Assembly (NCBI GenBank): GCA_945903265.1
Contig: CAMDNQ010000002.1
Location: 62,001 to 126,000 of the forward strand
Origin: Candidatus Sulfopaludibacter sp. SbA3
GTDB taxonomy: Bacteria; Acidobacteriota; Vicinamibacteria; Vicinamibacterales; UBA2999
DNA: 64,000 nt
Direction: 5' to 3'
A model generated the notes under the pieces. That model did not search any database. It was not told the origin of the DNA and saw only the letters and a list, made by a program, of their open reading frames with translations. Both the position numbers and the translations under genes were made by a program. Shown in pieces: positions 6,522 to 15,898 of this stretch (position 1 is its first letter; every line of letters starts with the position of its first letter).

Positions 6522-9500
6522 TCAAAAGCCGTATTTGATGCCGAACTGCAGAATCCGGGGGTCGCCCGTGTTCTCCTGAATCCGGCCGAACGTCCCGGCA
6601 TTGAAATTGACGCCTGGGTTGCCCCAGTTGAAGTGGTTTAGCAGGTTGAACGCCTCGAGCCGGAGCTCCACATTCTGCGTGGCTCCCAGGTCGATTAGCT
6701 TCGATAGCCCAAGGTCGATCGTCCAGAACGCCGGTCCGAGGATGCTGTTCCGCTGAAGGTCGCCGAAGGTCCCAAGGGCCGGCTGCGCGAACGCGCCCCG
6801 GTTCAGATAGGTACCCAGCGAGTCGCCGTAGATCTCATCGCTGACCTTGTTGACCCGCTGCTCCTGGAAGCGCTGGCCGTTGAGGGCGCGATCGCTGCCG
6901 GTCGTCACGTTCAGCCAGCTTCCCGAGCGCGCGTTGAAGATGCCAGAGATGCGCCAGTTCGACACGATGGCGCGCAGGGCGGCATTGGCGGCTTCCGGCG
7001 TCAGGTACCCCAGATTCAGATTGGCGAGGTGCCTCCGGTCCTGGTCGCAATAGCCGCGGTCCGCGTCGGGATCGTCGGGGTTTGTCGGCCCCTGCGCAAG
7101 CTGCGGGAACCCGCCCGTCGTGTTGTCGCCGAAGCACCGGCTGATCGTGTAGTTGGCGTTGAGGCTGATGCCGCTGGGCGACCGCCGGCGCATCGACAGC
7201 CGCAGGCCGCGATAGCTCTGCTCGCCGACACTCGTGTGCAGATCGAGGTTGCCGATGAGCGCCGCCGACGCGGGGTTCTGTCCCGACAGCGTGAGCCGGC
7301 GCCGCTGGTTCACGTTCGCGGCGGTACTGCAGACCAGGTAGCTGACGCCGTTGATCACGCAGGGCGCCGTGCCGAGGAACTCCGCGGGATTGAGCTGGAT
7401 CTGCATCCAGAGGCGATCGGTGTAGCTCCCCAGGTAACTCGCCGCCACGCCCCAGTCGGTGCCGATCTGCCGCTCCAGCGTGACGTTCCAGGACTGCACG
7501 CGCGGCGAATTGATGTCCGGATCGGTCGCGCCGTACGCGCCGAACGGAATGAACTGCACCTCGCGGCTCGTCAGGATCGGGTGTGGATCGCCCCCGAGGT
7601 GGCCATACGGATTGTCGAACCCTCCCGGGGGGTTCTCGAGGAGCGAGCGGTTGCCCCAGGGCGGCGACTGCGTGTTGATGTTGTGCCGCTCGGCGGTCGG
7701 AAAGTCATACGCGACGCCGTACGACGATCGCACCGCCGTGCGGCCGTCGCCGCCGACATCCCATGCGAGGCCGACGCGCGGCGAGAAGTTCAGCCACTGC
7801 CTGGTCAACCCCGTGTTGCCAGATGGGAAGCCGGAATCGCCCGGATAAATGAAGCCGGCGGGGGCATTGACGAAGACGCTACTGCGCGTATTGGTCCGGA
7901 AATTTTCCGGAATCCAGTTGTAGACCTGTGCGTTTTCGAGCTCCTGTCCCAGGAATGGCTCCCACCGCATGCCCGCATTGAGCGTCAGCCGGGACGAGAC
8001 GCGCCACGTATCCTGCGCATAGAGCCCGACGTACAGCATGTGCATCGGCATCTGCGCCGGCCCGCCGTGTTCGAGACGCGCCACGCGGCCGAGCATGAGG
8101 TCGGCGAGGCCAAGACCCGTCGCCTGGCCGTTGACGTTCCAGTCGCCGCCGGAGCGCGCGTGCGTGAGAAAGTCCATCTTCCAGTACGCGCCGTTGGCGC
8201 CGAGCGAAATCTGGTGGTTGCCGCGCACGAGCGACAGGTCGTCGCTCACCTGATACGTATTGGTGTTGAACCGGCCCGTCGTCGCCGTGCCGGCGGCGAT
8301 GTTGAACCCGCCGGTGACCGTGAGCACCATCTCGCCGGGCTGATAGCTGTACACGTTGGCGCCGAGGTCCTTCGGTGAGAACCATGCCGGACTGCTCCGG
8401 TCGATCGCCGTCCTGTTGAACGCGAAGCGGACTGAATTCACCATCGTGTTGCTGAAGACGACGGTGCTGCCGGCTGCAACGGACTGGGCAAGGTTATCCA
8501 GGCCCGGTGTGCCGGTCGTGAGCACGTTGCCGGGGTCCTGCGCGAACGGCGCCGGCTTCTGGTGAAACGTCATCATGTACCGGCCGAACAGCGAGTGGTT
8601 CTGGTTCAACTGGAAGTCGAGGCGCCCGACCGCCTGCCCTTCATCGCGGTCGTCCGACGTGGTGTACGTGATCTGCCCGCACGGGTCGGTCGTTGATGGC
8701 AGACGCCTCACCAGATTGAGCGCGGCCGGACTGAAGAGCGCCGGACTGATCTGGTTGCCCACAAACGGCGCGTTCAGCGTCACGTTTCGCCCCTGGCACG
8801 CGGTCGACGCGAACGCGGTGAAGTCGCCGGCGAGCATGGCCGGGGTCGGCACATACGCGATGTTGGCCGAGGGTTGCTGGCGCACGCGCGTGCCCTGATA
8901 GCCGCCGAAGAAGAACAGCCGATCGCGAACGATCGGTCCGCCGAGTGTCCCTCCGTACTGATGCCGGTTCAGGCCGTCGTCCACCCGCTTGGCGTCCGGA
9001 CCGGTGCGCGCGAACGGGTCGGTCGCGTTGAATCGGCGATCGCGCACGAACTCGAACAGGTTGCCGTGCACGCTGTTGGTCCCGGACCTCGTGACCGCGC
9101 TGACCGACGCTCCCGAGTGCATGCCGTTCTGCGCGCTGAGTCCGCTCGTCGCCACGCTGAACTCCTGCAGGGCATCGGGAAACGGCATCGGCAGGTTGGC
9201 GTTGTTCTGCGGGTTGTTGTGCATCGCGCCGTCGAGCAGGTAGGCCACGCCGAACGACAGCCCGCCGGCGACCGAAATGCTCACGCCGCCCTGCATGCTG
9301 CGGCTGTCAGATGTCGCGGTCTGCACCGCGGCGCCCGCCAGCACGATCAGGTCCGTGACCTGCCGGCCCTGGAGCGGGAGCTCGTGGACGTTCTGCACGA
9401 CGTCGCTGATGCCCGCGCTGCGGACGTCGATGATCGGCGCCGCCGCCTCGACCGAGACGGTTTCCTCGACACTGCCGACGGCCAGACTGGCGTTGAGGGT

Positions 9501-9809
9501 CGGCGTGGCCCCGACCTGCAGAATGATGCCCGTCTGGGCATACGAGCGGAAGCCCTGAAGCGATACCTCCAGCCGGTACGGGCCGGTGGGCATGTTGGGC
9601 ATCACCCAGCGGCCTTCGCCGTCGGTGACCGCCGTGCGCGACAACCCGGTCTCCGTCTGGGCTGCCGTGACGGTGACGCCCGGGAGGACGGCCCCGCTCT
9701 CGTCGGTGACGCGGCCAGCCAGCTCGCCGGTCGCCTGCGGGAATGCGGGCGAAGCCGTGAGCAGCACCAGGAAGACGCCGACGACAAGCCCGAAGGACCA
9801 ATGTCTCAT
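6522..9809 (-). CDS. Oar-like TonB-dependent outer-membrane receptor
   Basis: 1095 residues. Signal peptide (about 1-26), then a carboxypeptidase-regulatory-like Ig domain (GRVTDESGAVLPGVTVTA... about 30-110), a plug region (residues about 115-240, with LPLQGRQVTDL and YLLDGAMHNN), and a long beta-barrel ending in aromatic Phe, as expected for an outer-membrane barrel. Segments such as GGTLGGPIVRDRLFFFGGYQ are typical of the Oar/OmpA-related receptors abundant in Acidobacteriota. Function: energised uptake or binding of an unknown large ligand. GGAGG lies five bases upstream of the ATG. Downstream is the DUF6152/HTEQLH run, upstream a methyltransferase-like gene and a second receptor. Confidence 0.85.
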   Translation of the reverse strand: MRHWSFGLVVGVFLVLLTASPAFPQATGELAGRVTDESGAVLPGVTVTAAQTETGLSRTAVTDGEGRWVMPNMPTGPYRLEVSLQGFRSYAQTGIILQVGATPTLNASLAVGSVEETVSVEAAAPIIDVRSAGISDVVQNVHELPLQGRQVTDLIVLAGAAVQTATSDSRSMQGGVSISVAGGLSFGVAYLLDGAMHNNPQNNANLPMPFPDALQEFSVATSGLSAQNGMHSGASVSAVTRSGTNSVHGNLFEFVRDRRFNATDPFARTGPDAKRVDDGLNRHQYGGTLGGPIVRDRLFFFGGYQGTRVRQQPSANIAYVPTPAMLAGDFTAFASTACQGRNVTLNAPFVGNQISPALFSPAALNLVRRLPSTTDPCGQITYTTSDDRDEGQAVGRLDFQLNQNHSLFGRYMMTFHQKPAPFAQDPGNVLTTGTPGLDNLAQSVAAGSTVVFSNTMVNSVRFAFNRTAIDRSSPAWFSPKDLGANVYSYQPGEMVLTVTGGFNIAAGTATTGRFNTNTYQVSDDLSLVRGNHQISLGANGAYWKMDFLTHARSGGDWNVNGQATGLGLADLMLGRVARLEHGGPAQMPMHMLYVGLYAQDTWRVSSRLTLNAGMRWEPFLGQELENAQVYNWIPENFRTNTRSSVFVNAPAGFIYPGDSGFPSGNTGLTRQWLNFSPRVGLAWDVGGDGRTAVRSSYGVAYDFPTAERHNINTQSPPWGNRSLLENPPGGFDNPYGHLGGDPHPILTSREVQFIPFGAYGATDPDINSPRVQSWNVTLERQIGTDWGVAASYLGSYTDRLWMQIQLNPAEFLGTAPCVINGVSYLVCSTAANVNQRRRLTLSGQNPASAALIGNLDLHTSVGEQSYRGLRLSMRRRSPSGISLNANYTISRCFGDNTTGGFPQLAQGPTNPDDPDADRGYCDQDRRHLANLNLGYLTPEAANAALRAIVSNWRISGIFNARSGSWLNVTTGSDRALNGQRFQEQRVNKVSDEIYGDSLGTYLNRGAFAQPALGTFGDLQRNSILGPAFWTIDLGLSKLIDLGATQNVELRLEAFNLLNHFNWGNPGVNFNAGTFGRIQENTGDPRILQFGIKYGF

Positions 9810-9893
9810 TCCACCCTCCGATGACGCGGTTGCGCGCGCGGCCCGACTCAGTGACGGCCGAAACTACCGCCTGCCGGGCAGGCTGTCAATCAG

Positions 9894-9923
9894 ATTGGGG
9901 ATGGGGGATCGGGGATCAGGGAT
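9894..9923. repeat. short GGGGAT direct repeats
   Basis: Four near-identical hexamer units (GGGGAT, spaced by 0-1 base, the last degenerate) occupy part of the 119-bp gap between the receptor start at 9809 and the methyltransferase-like stop at 9929. The rest of the gap shows no clear promoter or terminator. Confidence 0.5.
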
Positions 9924-9928
9924 GGCGG

Positions 9929-11293
9929 TCAGCGACGCTCGTACCAGATGACCCGATCGCCGGTGTCGCCCACGCCCGGCAGCGCCATGTAGACGACGTC
10001 GGTATATCCGGCGCCCGTCAGCGGCACCGACGGCACTTCGAAGATCCGGTTGTTCGTCAGCAGCATGCCGCCGGGCCTGAGCATCCGCGCGATGTTGGCG
10101 GCGGCCAGCGACTGCTCGAACACATCGTAGTACAGGAAAAGATTCGTCACGACGACGAGATCGAACAACTCGCCGGGGGCAAGATCCAACCGGCCGGCGA
10201 CGATGTCGAGGTCGATGGGGACAATCGCCGAGACGATCGAGGGGCGCACCGCAATCGCCCGGACATCGACGGATCCGGCGGCCGCCGGCGGCGCAGGTGC
10301 GTTCACCGCTGGTCCGACGCGGGCTCCAGCCTGCCGCCAGTATTCGACAAGCCCCGGCGTCCACGGGCGGTCCGTGTTGCGCGGCAGCACCAGGGAATAC
10401 GGCGTGCCGGCGGCTGCACGGGTGCGCGCCGCGTCGAGGTGTGCGAGGACGCGCGGGCTGACATCGAACGCCGTCACGTGGAGGACGCGCTCGTCGGCGA
10501 GTTCCAGCCTCAGCAGCGAGTCGATCAGCGCGAACGGCTGGATCGTCTGTACAGGATAGAAGTCATGGCCTTCGAGCTTGTCGGCGAAGTCCAGGCCCGG
10601 GCCCACGATGGCGATCCGCTGCATCGTCGACGCGGCTCCCGCCTGTTTCATCGCCTGAAGCGCGCGATCGATGCCGAAGTTCACGAAGATCGCCGTATCC
10701 GTCGACAGCCCGCGATCGCGGAAGACGGTGAGTTTGTCCGCGAGCGCCGCGGAGGGATTGAGCAACCGGGCGTACTCGATGGACCCCCCCACGCTCGTCG
10801 TCCGCTCCTCGAGATACCGCCGCAGCCGCCCTGCCGATGCTGCCGGGTCGATGCCCCGCCGCTCGACGACACCGCGCGCGAATCGCAGGCGCTCGTCCTG
10901 CCCTGGTGAGGCAAGCGCGGCGGCGAAATCGTCGATGCGCGGCTTCAGCCCCGCGATCGCCTCCGCCGGGCGAGTCACCAGATTGGCAAGGTCCCGCTCC
11001 GAGGCGCGCGGGGCCCTGGTAAAGGCGGTGCCGAACAGCAGCAGATGGACGATTGAGTCTTCGTCACCTTCCTGGACGCGCGCACGGAGGGCCGCGTCAC
11101 GCTGGCGGATCCAGCCGGACCATGCCGCCTCGCGCGCCCGCGCATCGAGGTCTCGGAGTTCGACGGGGAGCAGGTCGGCGCGGAGCGCGTCGACGATCGG
11201 CTGGACCTCGGTATACGGGATGTCGCGCCTGGCGCCCTGGGCGCCAAGCGCGATCGGCAGCGCGACGAAAGCCGCGACGAGGATCCGCCTCAG
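9929..11293 (-). CDS. exported methyltransferase-like protein with an apparent CTG start
   Basis: About 454 residues. The C-terminal half looks like a Rossmann methyltransferase: a GPGLDFADK glycine motif, HVTAFDVSPRVLAHL, then FDLVVVTNLFLYYD and ARMLRPGGMLLTNN, resembling CheR-type SAM enzymes. The N-terminus from codon 11293 reads MRRILVAAFVALPIALGAQG, a textbook signal peptide. That first codon is CTG, overlapping the upstream receptor's TGA (CTGA). No ATG, GTG or TTG lies nearby in frame. An exported methyltransferase would be unusual because SAM is cytoplasmic, so the domain may be diverged or non-catalytic. Located between two TonB receptors and probably co-transcribed with them. Confidence 0.6.
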   Translation of the reverse strand: MRRILVAAFVALPIALGAQGARRDIPYTEVQPIVDALRADLLPVELRDLDARAREAAWSGWIRQRDAALRARVQEGDEDSIVHLLLFGTAFTRAPRASERDLANLVTRPAEAIAGLKPRIDDFAAALASPGQDERLRFARGVVERRGIDPAASAGRLRRYLEERTTSVGGSIEYARLLNPSAALADKLTVFRDRGLSTDTAIFVNFGIDRALQAMKQAGAASTMQRIAIVGPGLDFADKLEGHDFYPVQTIQPFALIDSLLRLELADERVLHVTAFDVSPRVLAHLDAARTRAAAGTPYSLVLPRNTDRPWTPGLVEYWRQAGARVGPAVNAPAPPAAAGSVDVRAIAVRPSIVSAIVPIDLDIVAGRLDLAPGELFDLVVVTNLFLYYDVFEQSLAAANIARMLRPGGMLLTNNRIFEVPSVPLTGAGYTDVVYMALPGVGDTGDRVIWYERR

Positions 11294-14235
11294 AAGGCCA
11301 GCCTGAACCCGAACTGCGCCGTGCGGTACTGCGCCGCGACACGCTTGCCGTAGTCGAGACTGCTCTCCTGCGTTTCGAGCGTCCAGTTGGGCCGGTTGAA
11401 CACGTTGAACGCCTCGGCCATCAGATCGACCGACAGGGTGCCGATCGTGACCCGCTGCTGCAAGCGGAGGTCGGTCCGGTTCTGCGCCGGCTGGAGGAAC
11501 GCGTTGCGCGGGACGATCGTGCCGTCGGGCCGCAGACGCTGCTCGCCGCCGGCCCCGACGCCCCGGCGATCGCCGCCGTAGTTGCTCGACGCACGGTTGC
11601 CGGCGCCGAAGTAGTGCAGGCCGCTGATCTGGAAGCCGCGCCCGAGCTGCCAGATGCCGTTGAAGACCGCGCGATGACGCTGGTCGCTCTGCGCCAGGCT
11701 CCACTCGGCGCCGAGGTCTGGCGCCACGGCAAACGGCACCTCGCTCGGCGTGGCGCCGCGGACGCCCATGAGCGGCTGTCCTTCGGCACTCCACAGACCG
11801 CTGAGCGTATACGTCGCCCCCGCCTGCCACCGGTTGCTCATGCGCTTGTTCCATGACGTCTGCAGCGCGTGATAGGCCGAGCGTCCGGTGAACGGCGTCA
11901 TCGCCACGATGCCGAACTCGGGATAGGCAAGCTGTCCGCGGTTCGCATTCGAGTACGGGACGTTGACGCCGATGCCGCTTGCATTCGTCCAGGCGAGGTT
12001 GACGTTTTCCTGGATGAACTTCTCGTCGCGGCCGCGCGCGTACACGTAGTCAGCCTCGACGACCATCGCGGCGCCAAGCTGGCGCTGCACGCCGATCGAC
12101 GTCTGCCACGTGTGCGGGACGTGCGCGTACTCGGCCGGAGGCGCCATTTCGCCGGCGCCACGTAACACGCACGGCGCGGCGCCGGCGAAATTGCGCGCGC
12201 TCCAGGCGGCGAAGTTCGCGGCCTGCTCCGGAGCGGAGCAGAAGCGCGTCAGCGCCTGCTCGAACGTCGGCGCGGGACCGTTGAACGGATTGGTCGCGAA
12301 GTCCGGCCGGCCGTCGTTGGCGACCTCGAGAATCGCGATCGTCGCCGGCTCGAGCGCGTAGAGCACCACAGGAGTGATGACCTCCGCGTAGTACTTGCCG
12401 GCACCGCCACGGATGACGGTCCGCTCGTCCCACTGATAGGCGAAGCCGAGCCGGGGCTGAATATTGTCGGCGTCCTGCGGCCGCCCCTTCTCCATGAACG
12501 GGAGGAACTCGCCGTACTGCGCGAAGGAATTGACGGTCAGGTCGTACCGGACGCCCAGGTTGAGCGTCAGCCGGTTCGTCATGCGCCAGTCGTCCTGCAC
12601 CCACCCCGCGTAGTACGGCAGATCGACGTCCTCGCGCCGCCCCTTGTGCACGCCGAGGCGGTAGGTCCGGATGAGCGGCGAGATCGCGTTCAGATTCCAC
12701 GTATCCACATTGAACGCGTCCGGGAAGATCGACTCGATGTTGGCGGGAAGCGGACCGCCGCGGGCGTCGATATTGCCCATGCAGTTGGTGCAGTTCGCGC
12801 TCATCTCGTGGTGCAGCAGGAACTCGAAGCCGGACTTCATGTCATGCCGGCCCTTCGCGTTGTACGACAGGGTGAAGTTGTCCTGGACGCTGTAGAGATC
12901 CTGGCTGCGGTGCCGCGGGTAGCCGTTGTTGCCGGTGATGTTGAACCCGGTGAACTGGATGCGCGGCGACCCGCTGGTGACCGGGCCGTAGGGACCGTTG
13001 ACCGCAGCCCAGTGGTTGGACCAGGTGGTCAGGTTCGCGTTGCGGAAGATGTAGCCGGCCCACGCCACGCGAATCTCGTTCAGCGCGCGGTTCGACAGCA
13101 CCTGGGTGAGCTGGGCCTGGGTCGTATTCTGTGTTTCCCCCGTCGACGCCGTGTTCGCCGGATGGTTGTTGTTGCTGCCGGGTCCGAACGGATCCCACGC
13201 GTGGGTCAGGTTCCCCTTCAGCATCAGGCGCATCTGCGGCGACACCTGGTAATCCAGACGCGCACCGCCAAGCTTCTTCGAGCGGATGCCCTGCAGCGAG
13301 ATGTTGAAACGTGGAAACGGCGTGTTCCAGATGCTCGTGCGCGGCTCGCGCTCGTACTCGTAGAAGCCGAAATAGTGCAGCCGATCGCGCATGATGGGGC
13401 CGCCCGCCGATCCGGCGTACTGCTGGTTGGAGATCGGCACCCGCCGCTCGAGCGCGGGATCCTCGGCGTTGAAGCGGTCGTCGCGGACGTTGGCCCGGAA
13501 CACGCCGGTCAGGCGGTTGGTCCCCGACTTCGTCACCACGTTCACCTGCACGCCCTGCGATCGGCCCTGGGTCGCGTCGAAGCGGTTCGAGATGAACTGG
13601 AATTCCGCGATCATCTCCTGGCTGAACGACGGCTGCCCGCCGCCGCCCAGACTGTTGGTGACCTGCATGCCGTCCAGGTTCGTCTGGTACTCGCGCACCT
13701 CCCCGCCGTTGCGATCGGGCAGCACCGAGGTGGGGTTGGTCGACGCCGTACGGCTCCCTGGCGCCAGCAGCGCCAGCGCCATCCAGTTGCGGCCGTCCAC
13801 CGGCAGCTCCTGCACCTGCACCGGATCGACGTTGCCGCCGAGACTCGACGTCGCCACGTTGAGCAGCGGCGCCTCGGCGGTGACCGTCACCGTCTCCTGC
13901 AGGGAGGAGGGGGGCATCTGCAGGTTGACGCCGGCGGTCTGCCCGACCAGAAGCTGAATCCCCCCGCGCGTCACGGTCGTGAATCCCGGCAGCTCCGCCG
14001 ACAGGGTGTACATGCCGACGCGAACCGCGACGCGATAGTTGCCGGCCGCATCCGTGATCGCTTCGAATCGGTTGCCGGTCGCATCGAGTACGGCGGTGAT
14101 CGTGACGCCGGGCAGCACGCCGCCCGTCGAGTCGGTCACGGTGCCGGTGAGCACCGCTTCCTGCGCGTAGGCATTGAGCGGAGACGCCAGAATCGCACCC
14201 GCGCAGAGCGCGGCTGCAGACAACCTTCGTAGCAT
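11290..14235 (-). CDS. Oar-like TonB-dependent outer-membrane receptor
   Basis: 981 residues from the ATG at 14235, which has GGAGG four bases upstream; the longer frame to 14289 lacks a signal. Signal peptide about 1-24, carboxypeptidase-regulatory domain (LTGTVTDSTGGVLPGVTITA, about 27-110), plug with VQELPVDGRNWMALALLAPG, and a barrel ending FGFRLAF. It contains GGPIMRDRLHYFGFYEYE, the Oar-family mark also present in the receptor at 6522. A Cys pair (NCTNCMGN) in the barrel near residue 480 may form a loop disulphide. The substrate is not readable. It heads the minus-strand series running to 2811. Confidence 0.85.
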   Translation of the reverse strand: MLRRLSAAALCAGAILASPLNAYAQEAVLTGTVTDSTGGVLPGVTITAVLDATGNRFEAITDAAGNYRVAVRVGMYTLSAELPGFTTVTRGGIQLLVGQTAGVNLQMPPSSLQETVTVTAEAPLLNVATSSLGGNVDPVQVQELPVDGRNWMALALLAPGSRTASTNPTSVLPDRNGGEVREYQTNLDGMQVTNSLGGGGQPSFSQEMIAEFQFISNRFDATQGRSQGVQVNVVTKSGTNRLTGVFRANVRDDRFNAEDPALERRVPISNQQYAGSAGGPIMRDRLHYFGFYEYEREPRTSIWNTPFPRFNISLQGIRSKKLGGARLDYQVSPQMRLMLKGNLTHAWDPFGPGSNNNHPANTASTGETQNTTQAQLTQVLSNRALNEIRVAWAGYIFRNANLTTWSNHWAAVNGPYGPVTSGSPRIQFTGFNITGNNGYPRHRSQDLYSVQDNFTLSYNAKGRHDMKSGFEFLLHHEMSANCTNCMGNIDARGGPLPANIESIFPDAFNVDTWNLNAISPLIRTYRLGVHKGRREDVDLPYYAGWVQDDWRMTNRLTLNLGVRYDLTVNSFAQYGEFLPFMEKGRPQDADNIQPRLGFAYQWDERTVIRGGAGKYYAEVITPVVLYALEPATIAILEVANDGRPDFATNPFNGPAPTFEQALTRFCSAPEQAANFAAWSARNFAGAAPCVLRGAGEMAPPAEYAHVPHTWQTSIGVQRQLGAAMVVEADYVYARGRDEKFIQENVNLAWTNASGIGVNVPYSNANRGQLAYPEFGIVAMTPFTGRSAYHALQTSWNKRMSNRWQAGATYTLSGLWSAEGQPLMGVRGATPSEVPFAVAPDLGAEWSLAQSDQRHRAVFNGIWQLGRGFQISGLHYFGAGNRASSNYGGDRRGVGAGGEQRLRPDGTIVPRNAFLQPAQNRTDLRLQQRVTIGTLSVDLMAEAFNVFNRPNWTLETQESSLDYGKRVAAQYRTAQFGFRLAF

Positions 14236-14298
14236 CGACCCTCCAAGTCTGTGTGGCCTGAAAGTAGGGTACTTACCGGAGGGAGTCAACTGTAAAGA

Positions 14299-15222
14299 TC
14301 AGCGCCGCCGGCGTCCGCGCGCGGGCCGGCGATAGTGGGCCATCTCCTCCAGCACCGCACAGACCGCGCCAGTGTCCTCGGCTCCGCGGCCGGCGGCCAG
14401 CGCCGCGATATAGAACGGAGCGGTCGTCGCGAACATCGGCGTCGGGCAGCCGACGTCCTTGGCAAAGTCGGCGATCGCCTTCATGTCCTTCTGCCAGACG
14501 TCGAGCTTCATCGTCGCGTCACGGTAGTCGCCTTTCACCATGAGCGGGCCGCGCACCTGGAGCATGCGCGAGCTGCCACCGCCGTCCCCGATCACCTGCA
14601 GCGTCAGCGCCGGATCGAGACCCGCCTTCATGGCCAGCACGAGCGCTTCAGCCGCCGCGACGTTATGAATCGCGACGAGCAGGTTCGCGACGAACTTCAT
14701 CTTCGAGCCGTCGCCGAACGGTCCGATGTAATAGTGTCCCCGCGCGAACCCATCCATCACCGGCGCGGCGGTCTTGTATGCGGCGCGAGGTCCGCTCACA
14801 TAGACCACGATGTCTTTCACCTTCGCCTGCGAGCCGGTGCCACTGAGCGGCGCGTCGAGCGCGGTGATGCCGGCGCGCGCGAGCAGCCGCCGTGCCTCGT
14901 CCTTCACGGCAATCGGCAGCGTGCTCGTTTCGACGAAAACGGGTCCGCCTGCCCCGCGGGTAGCCGAGCGGGGGTTCTTGAGCGCGGACAGCTCCGTGGC
15001 AACATCGATCAAGGCGCCAGGCGACGGCAGCGAGCAGATGATCACATCCGACCGGCGTCCGACATCGGAGACGGTGCGCGCGACCAGGCCGCCCGTGCGC
15101 TTGTGCGCGCTGCGCCGTGCCGGCACCACGTCGAAACCAAGTACTTGATGTCCGGCTTTCACAAGGTTCGCGGCCATCGCCGAACCCATGATGCCGAGGC
15201 CGATGACTCCGATGGTGGGCAT
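14299..15222 (-). CDS. 3-hydroxyisobutyrate dehydrogenase-like NAD(P)-dependent oxidoreductase
   Basis: 307 residues, the usual length. N-terminal Rossmann motif IGVIGLGIMGSAMAANL (residues 4-20) with GFDVV at the end of the second strand. The substrate-binding Ser/Thr-Gly region is seen as LDAPLSGTGSQAK (about 132-144), and the catalytic-lysine helix as GSKMKFVANLLVAIHNVAAAEA (about 180). The Lys of 'KMKFVANL' fits the family's catalytic Lys. The reaction class is oxidation or reduction of a short beta-hydroxy acid; the exact substrate is unknown. Cytoplasmic. Monocistronic by spacing, with a 15-bp palindrome upstream (15252-15266). Confidence 0.8.
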   Translation of the reverse strand: MPTIGVIGLGIMGSAMAANLVKAGHQVLGFDVVPARRSAHKRTGGLVARTVSDVGRRSDVIICSLPSPGALIDVATELSALKNPRSATRGAGGPVFVETSTLPIAVKDEARRLLARAGITALDAPLSGTGSQAKVKDIVVYVSGPRAAYKTAAPVMDGFARGHYYIGPFGDGSKMKFVANLLVAIHNVAAAEALVLAMKAGLDPALTLQVIGDGGGSSRMLQVRGPLMVKGDYRDATMKLDVWQKDMKAIADFAKDVGCPTPMFATTAPFYIAALAAGRGAEDTGAVCAVLEEMAHYRRPARGRRRR

Positions 15223-15251
15223 AGCAGTCTCTCGTCTTTAGTCTGTCGTCG

Positions 15252-15266
15252 TTACGGCTGCCGTAA
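15252..15266. promoter_or_regulatory. 15-bp palindrome, possible operator
   Basis: TTACGGC-T-GCCGTAA is a perfect 7-1-7 palindrome in the 157-bp gap between the divergent dehydrogenase (start 15222) and cupredoxin (start 15380). A related half-site TTACGGG begins at 15272, exactly 20 bp (two helical turns) after the first half-site. This spacing would suit a dimeric regulator. No regulator gene is nearby, so this is a weak call. Confidence 0.3.
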
Positions 15267-15379
15267 ACGGCTTACGGGTGGGGTAATGCCTTTACGCGCA
15301 AAAGGTTGCGATTCCCGTGAATTATGACGGGTACCTTGCTTGCACAGGCTACGATGCCGCCCCAGGCATTGATACCTCT

Positions 15380-15898
15380 ATGAACCTGATTCGACGTGCG
15401 TTCCTGCTCTTCTTCGCCGTCTTCTTTGCCATCGTCCCGATGGCGTGCGGCACCGACAGTCCGTCGCTGACTCCATCGGCGCTTGGCACAGCGCCGGGGC
15501 TGCGGCTGAATGCGACGGCGGGCCCCTCAACCCAGCACGAGCACAATCACACTGCGGTCACGTTGATCAGCATCGTCAGCAGCGCTGGTCCGGCCGGGTT
15601 TCTGCCGAACCCCCTCCAGACCGCCATCGGCTCGATGCTCGTCTGGATGAACAGTGACCTCGTGCCGCACAACATCGTGCTGGCGGATGGGACGCCTGTC
15701 GGCAGGATCAATCCCGGCGAAGTCACAGCGGCGATCATGATGAATACGCCGACGCTCGGGTACCGCTGCACCATCCATCCGGCGATGACCGGCGTCATCG
15801 CCGATCCGTCAGTGGCGCTACCCTCGCCCGCAACGCCCGCGCCGCCGCCGATGGATTACTATCCGCCCGATCCAGGCGACGGCTATTACGACTACTGA
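15380..15898 (+). CDS. cupredoxin-like (plastocyanin/azurin fold) lipoprotein
   Basis: 172 residues from the ATG at 15380; the longer frame to 15317 has no signal. The lipobox ends at Cys23 (VPMAC). A histidine-rich linker QHEHNH lies at 52-57. The cupredoxin core follows: VWMNSDLVPHNIV with His97, then YRCTIHPAMTG with Cys130, His133 and Met136. These four residues are the classic type-1 copper set. The C-terminus is a Pro/Tyr-rich tail. The likely role is electron transfer or copper handling at the membrane surface, in keeping with the many cytochromes nearby. The stop overlaps the convergent ABC ATPase gene by seven bases. Confidence 0.8.
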   Translation: MNLIRRAFLLFFAVFFAIVPMACGTDSPSLTPSALGTAPGLRLNATAGPSTQHEHNHTAVTLISIVSSAGPAGFLPNPLQTAIGSMLVWMNSDLVPHNIVLADGTPVGRINPGEVTAAIMMNTPTLGYRCTIHPAMTGVIADPSVALPSPATPAPPPMDYYPPDPGDGYYDY

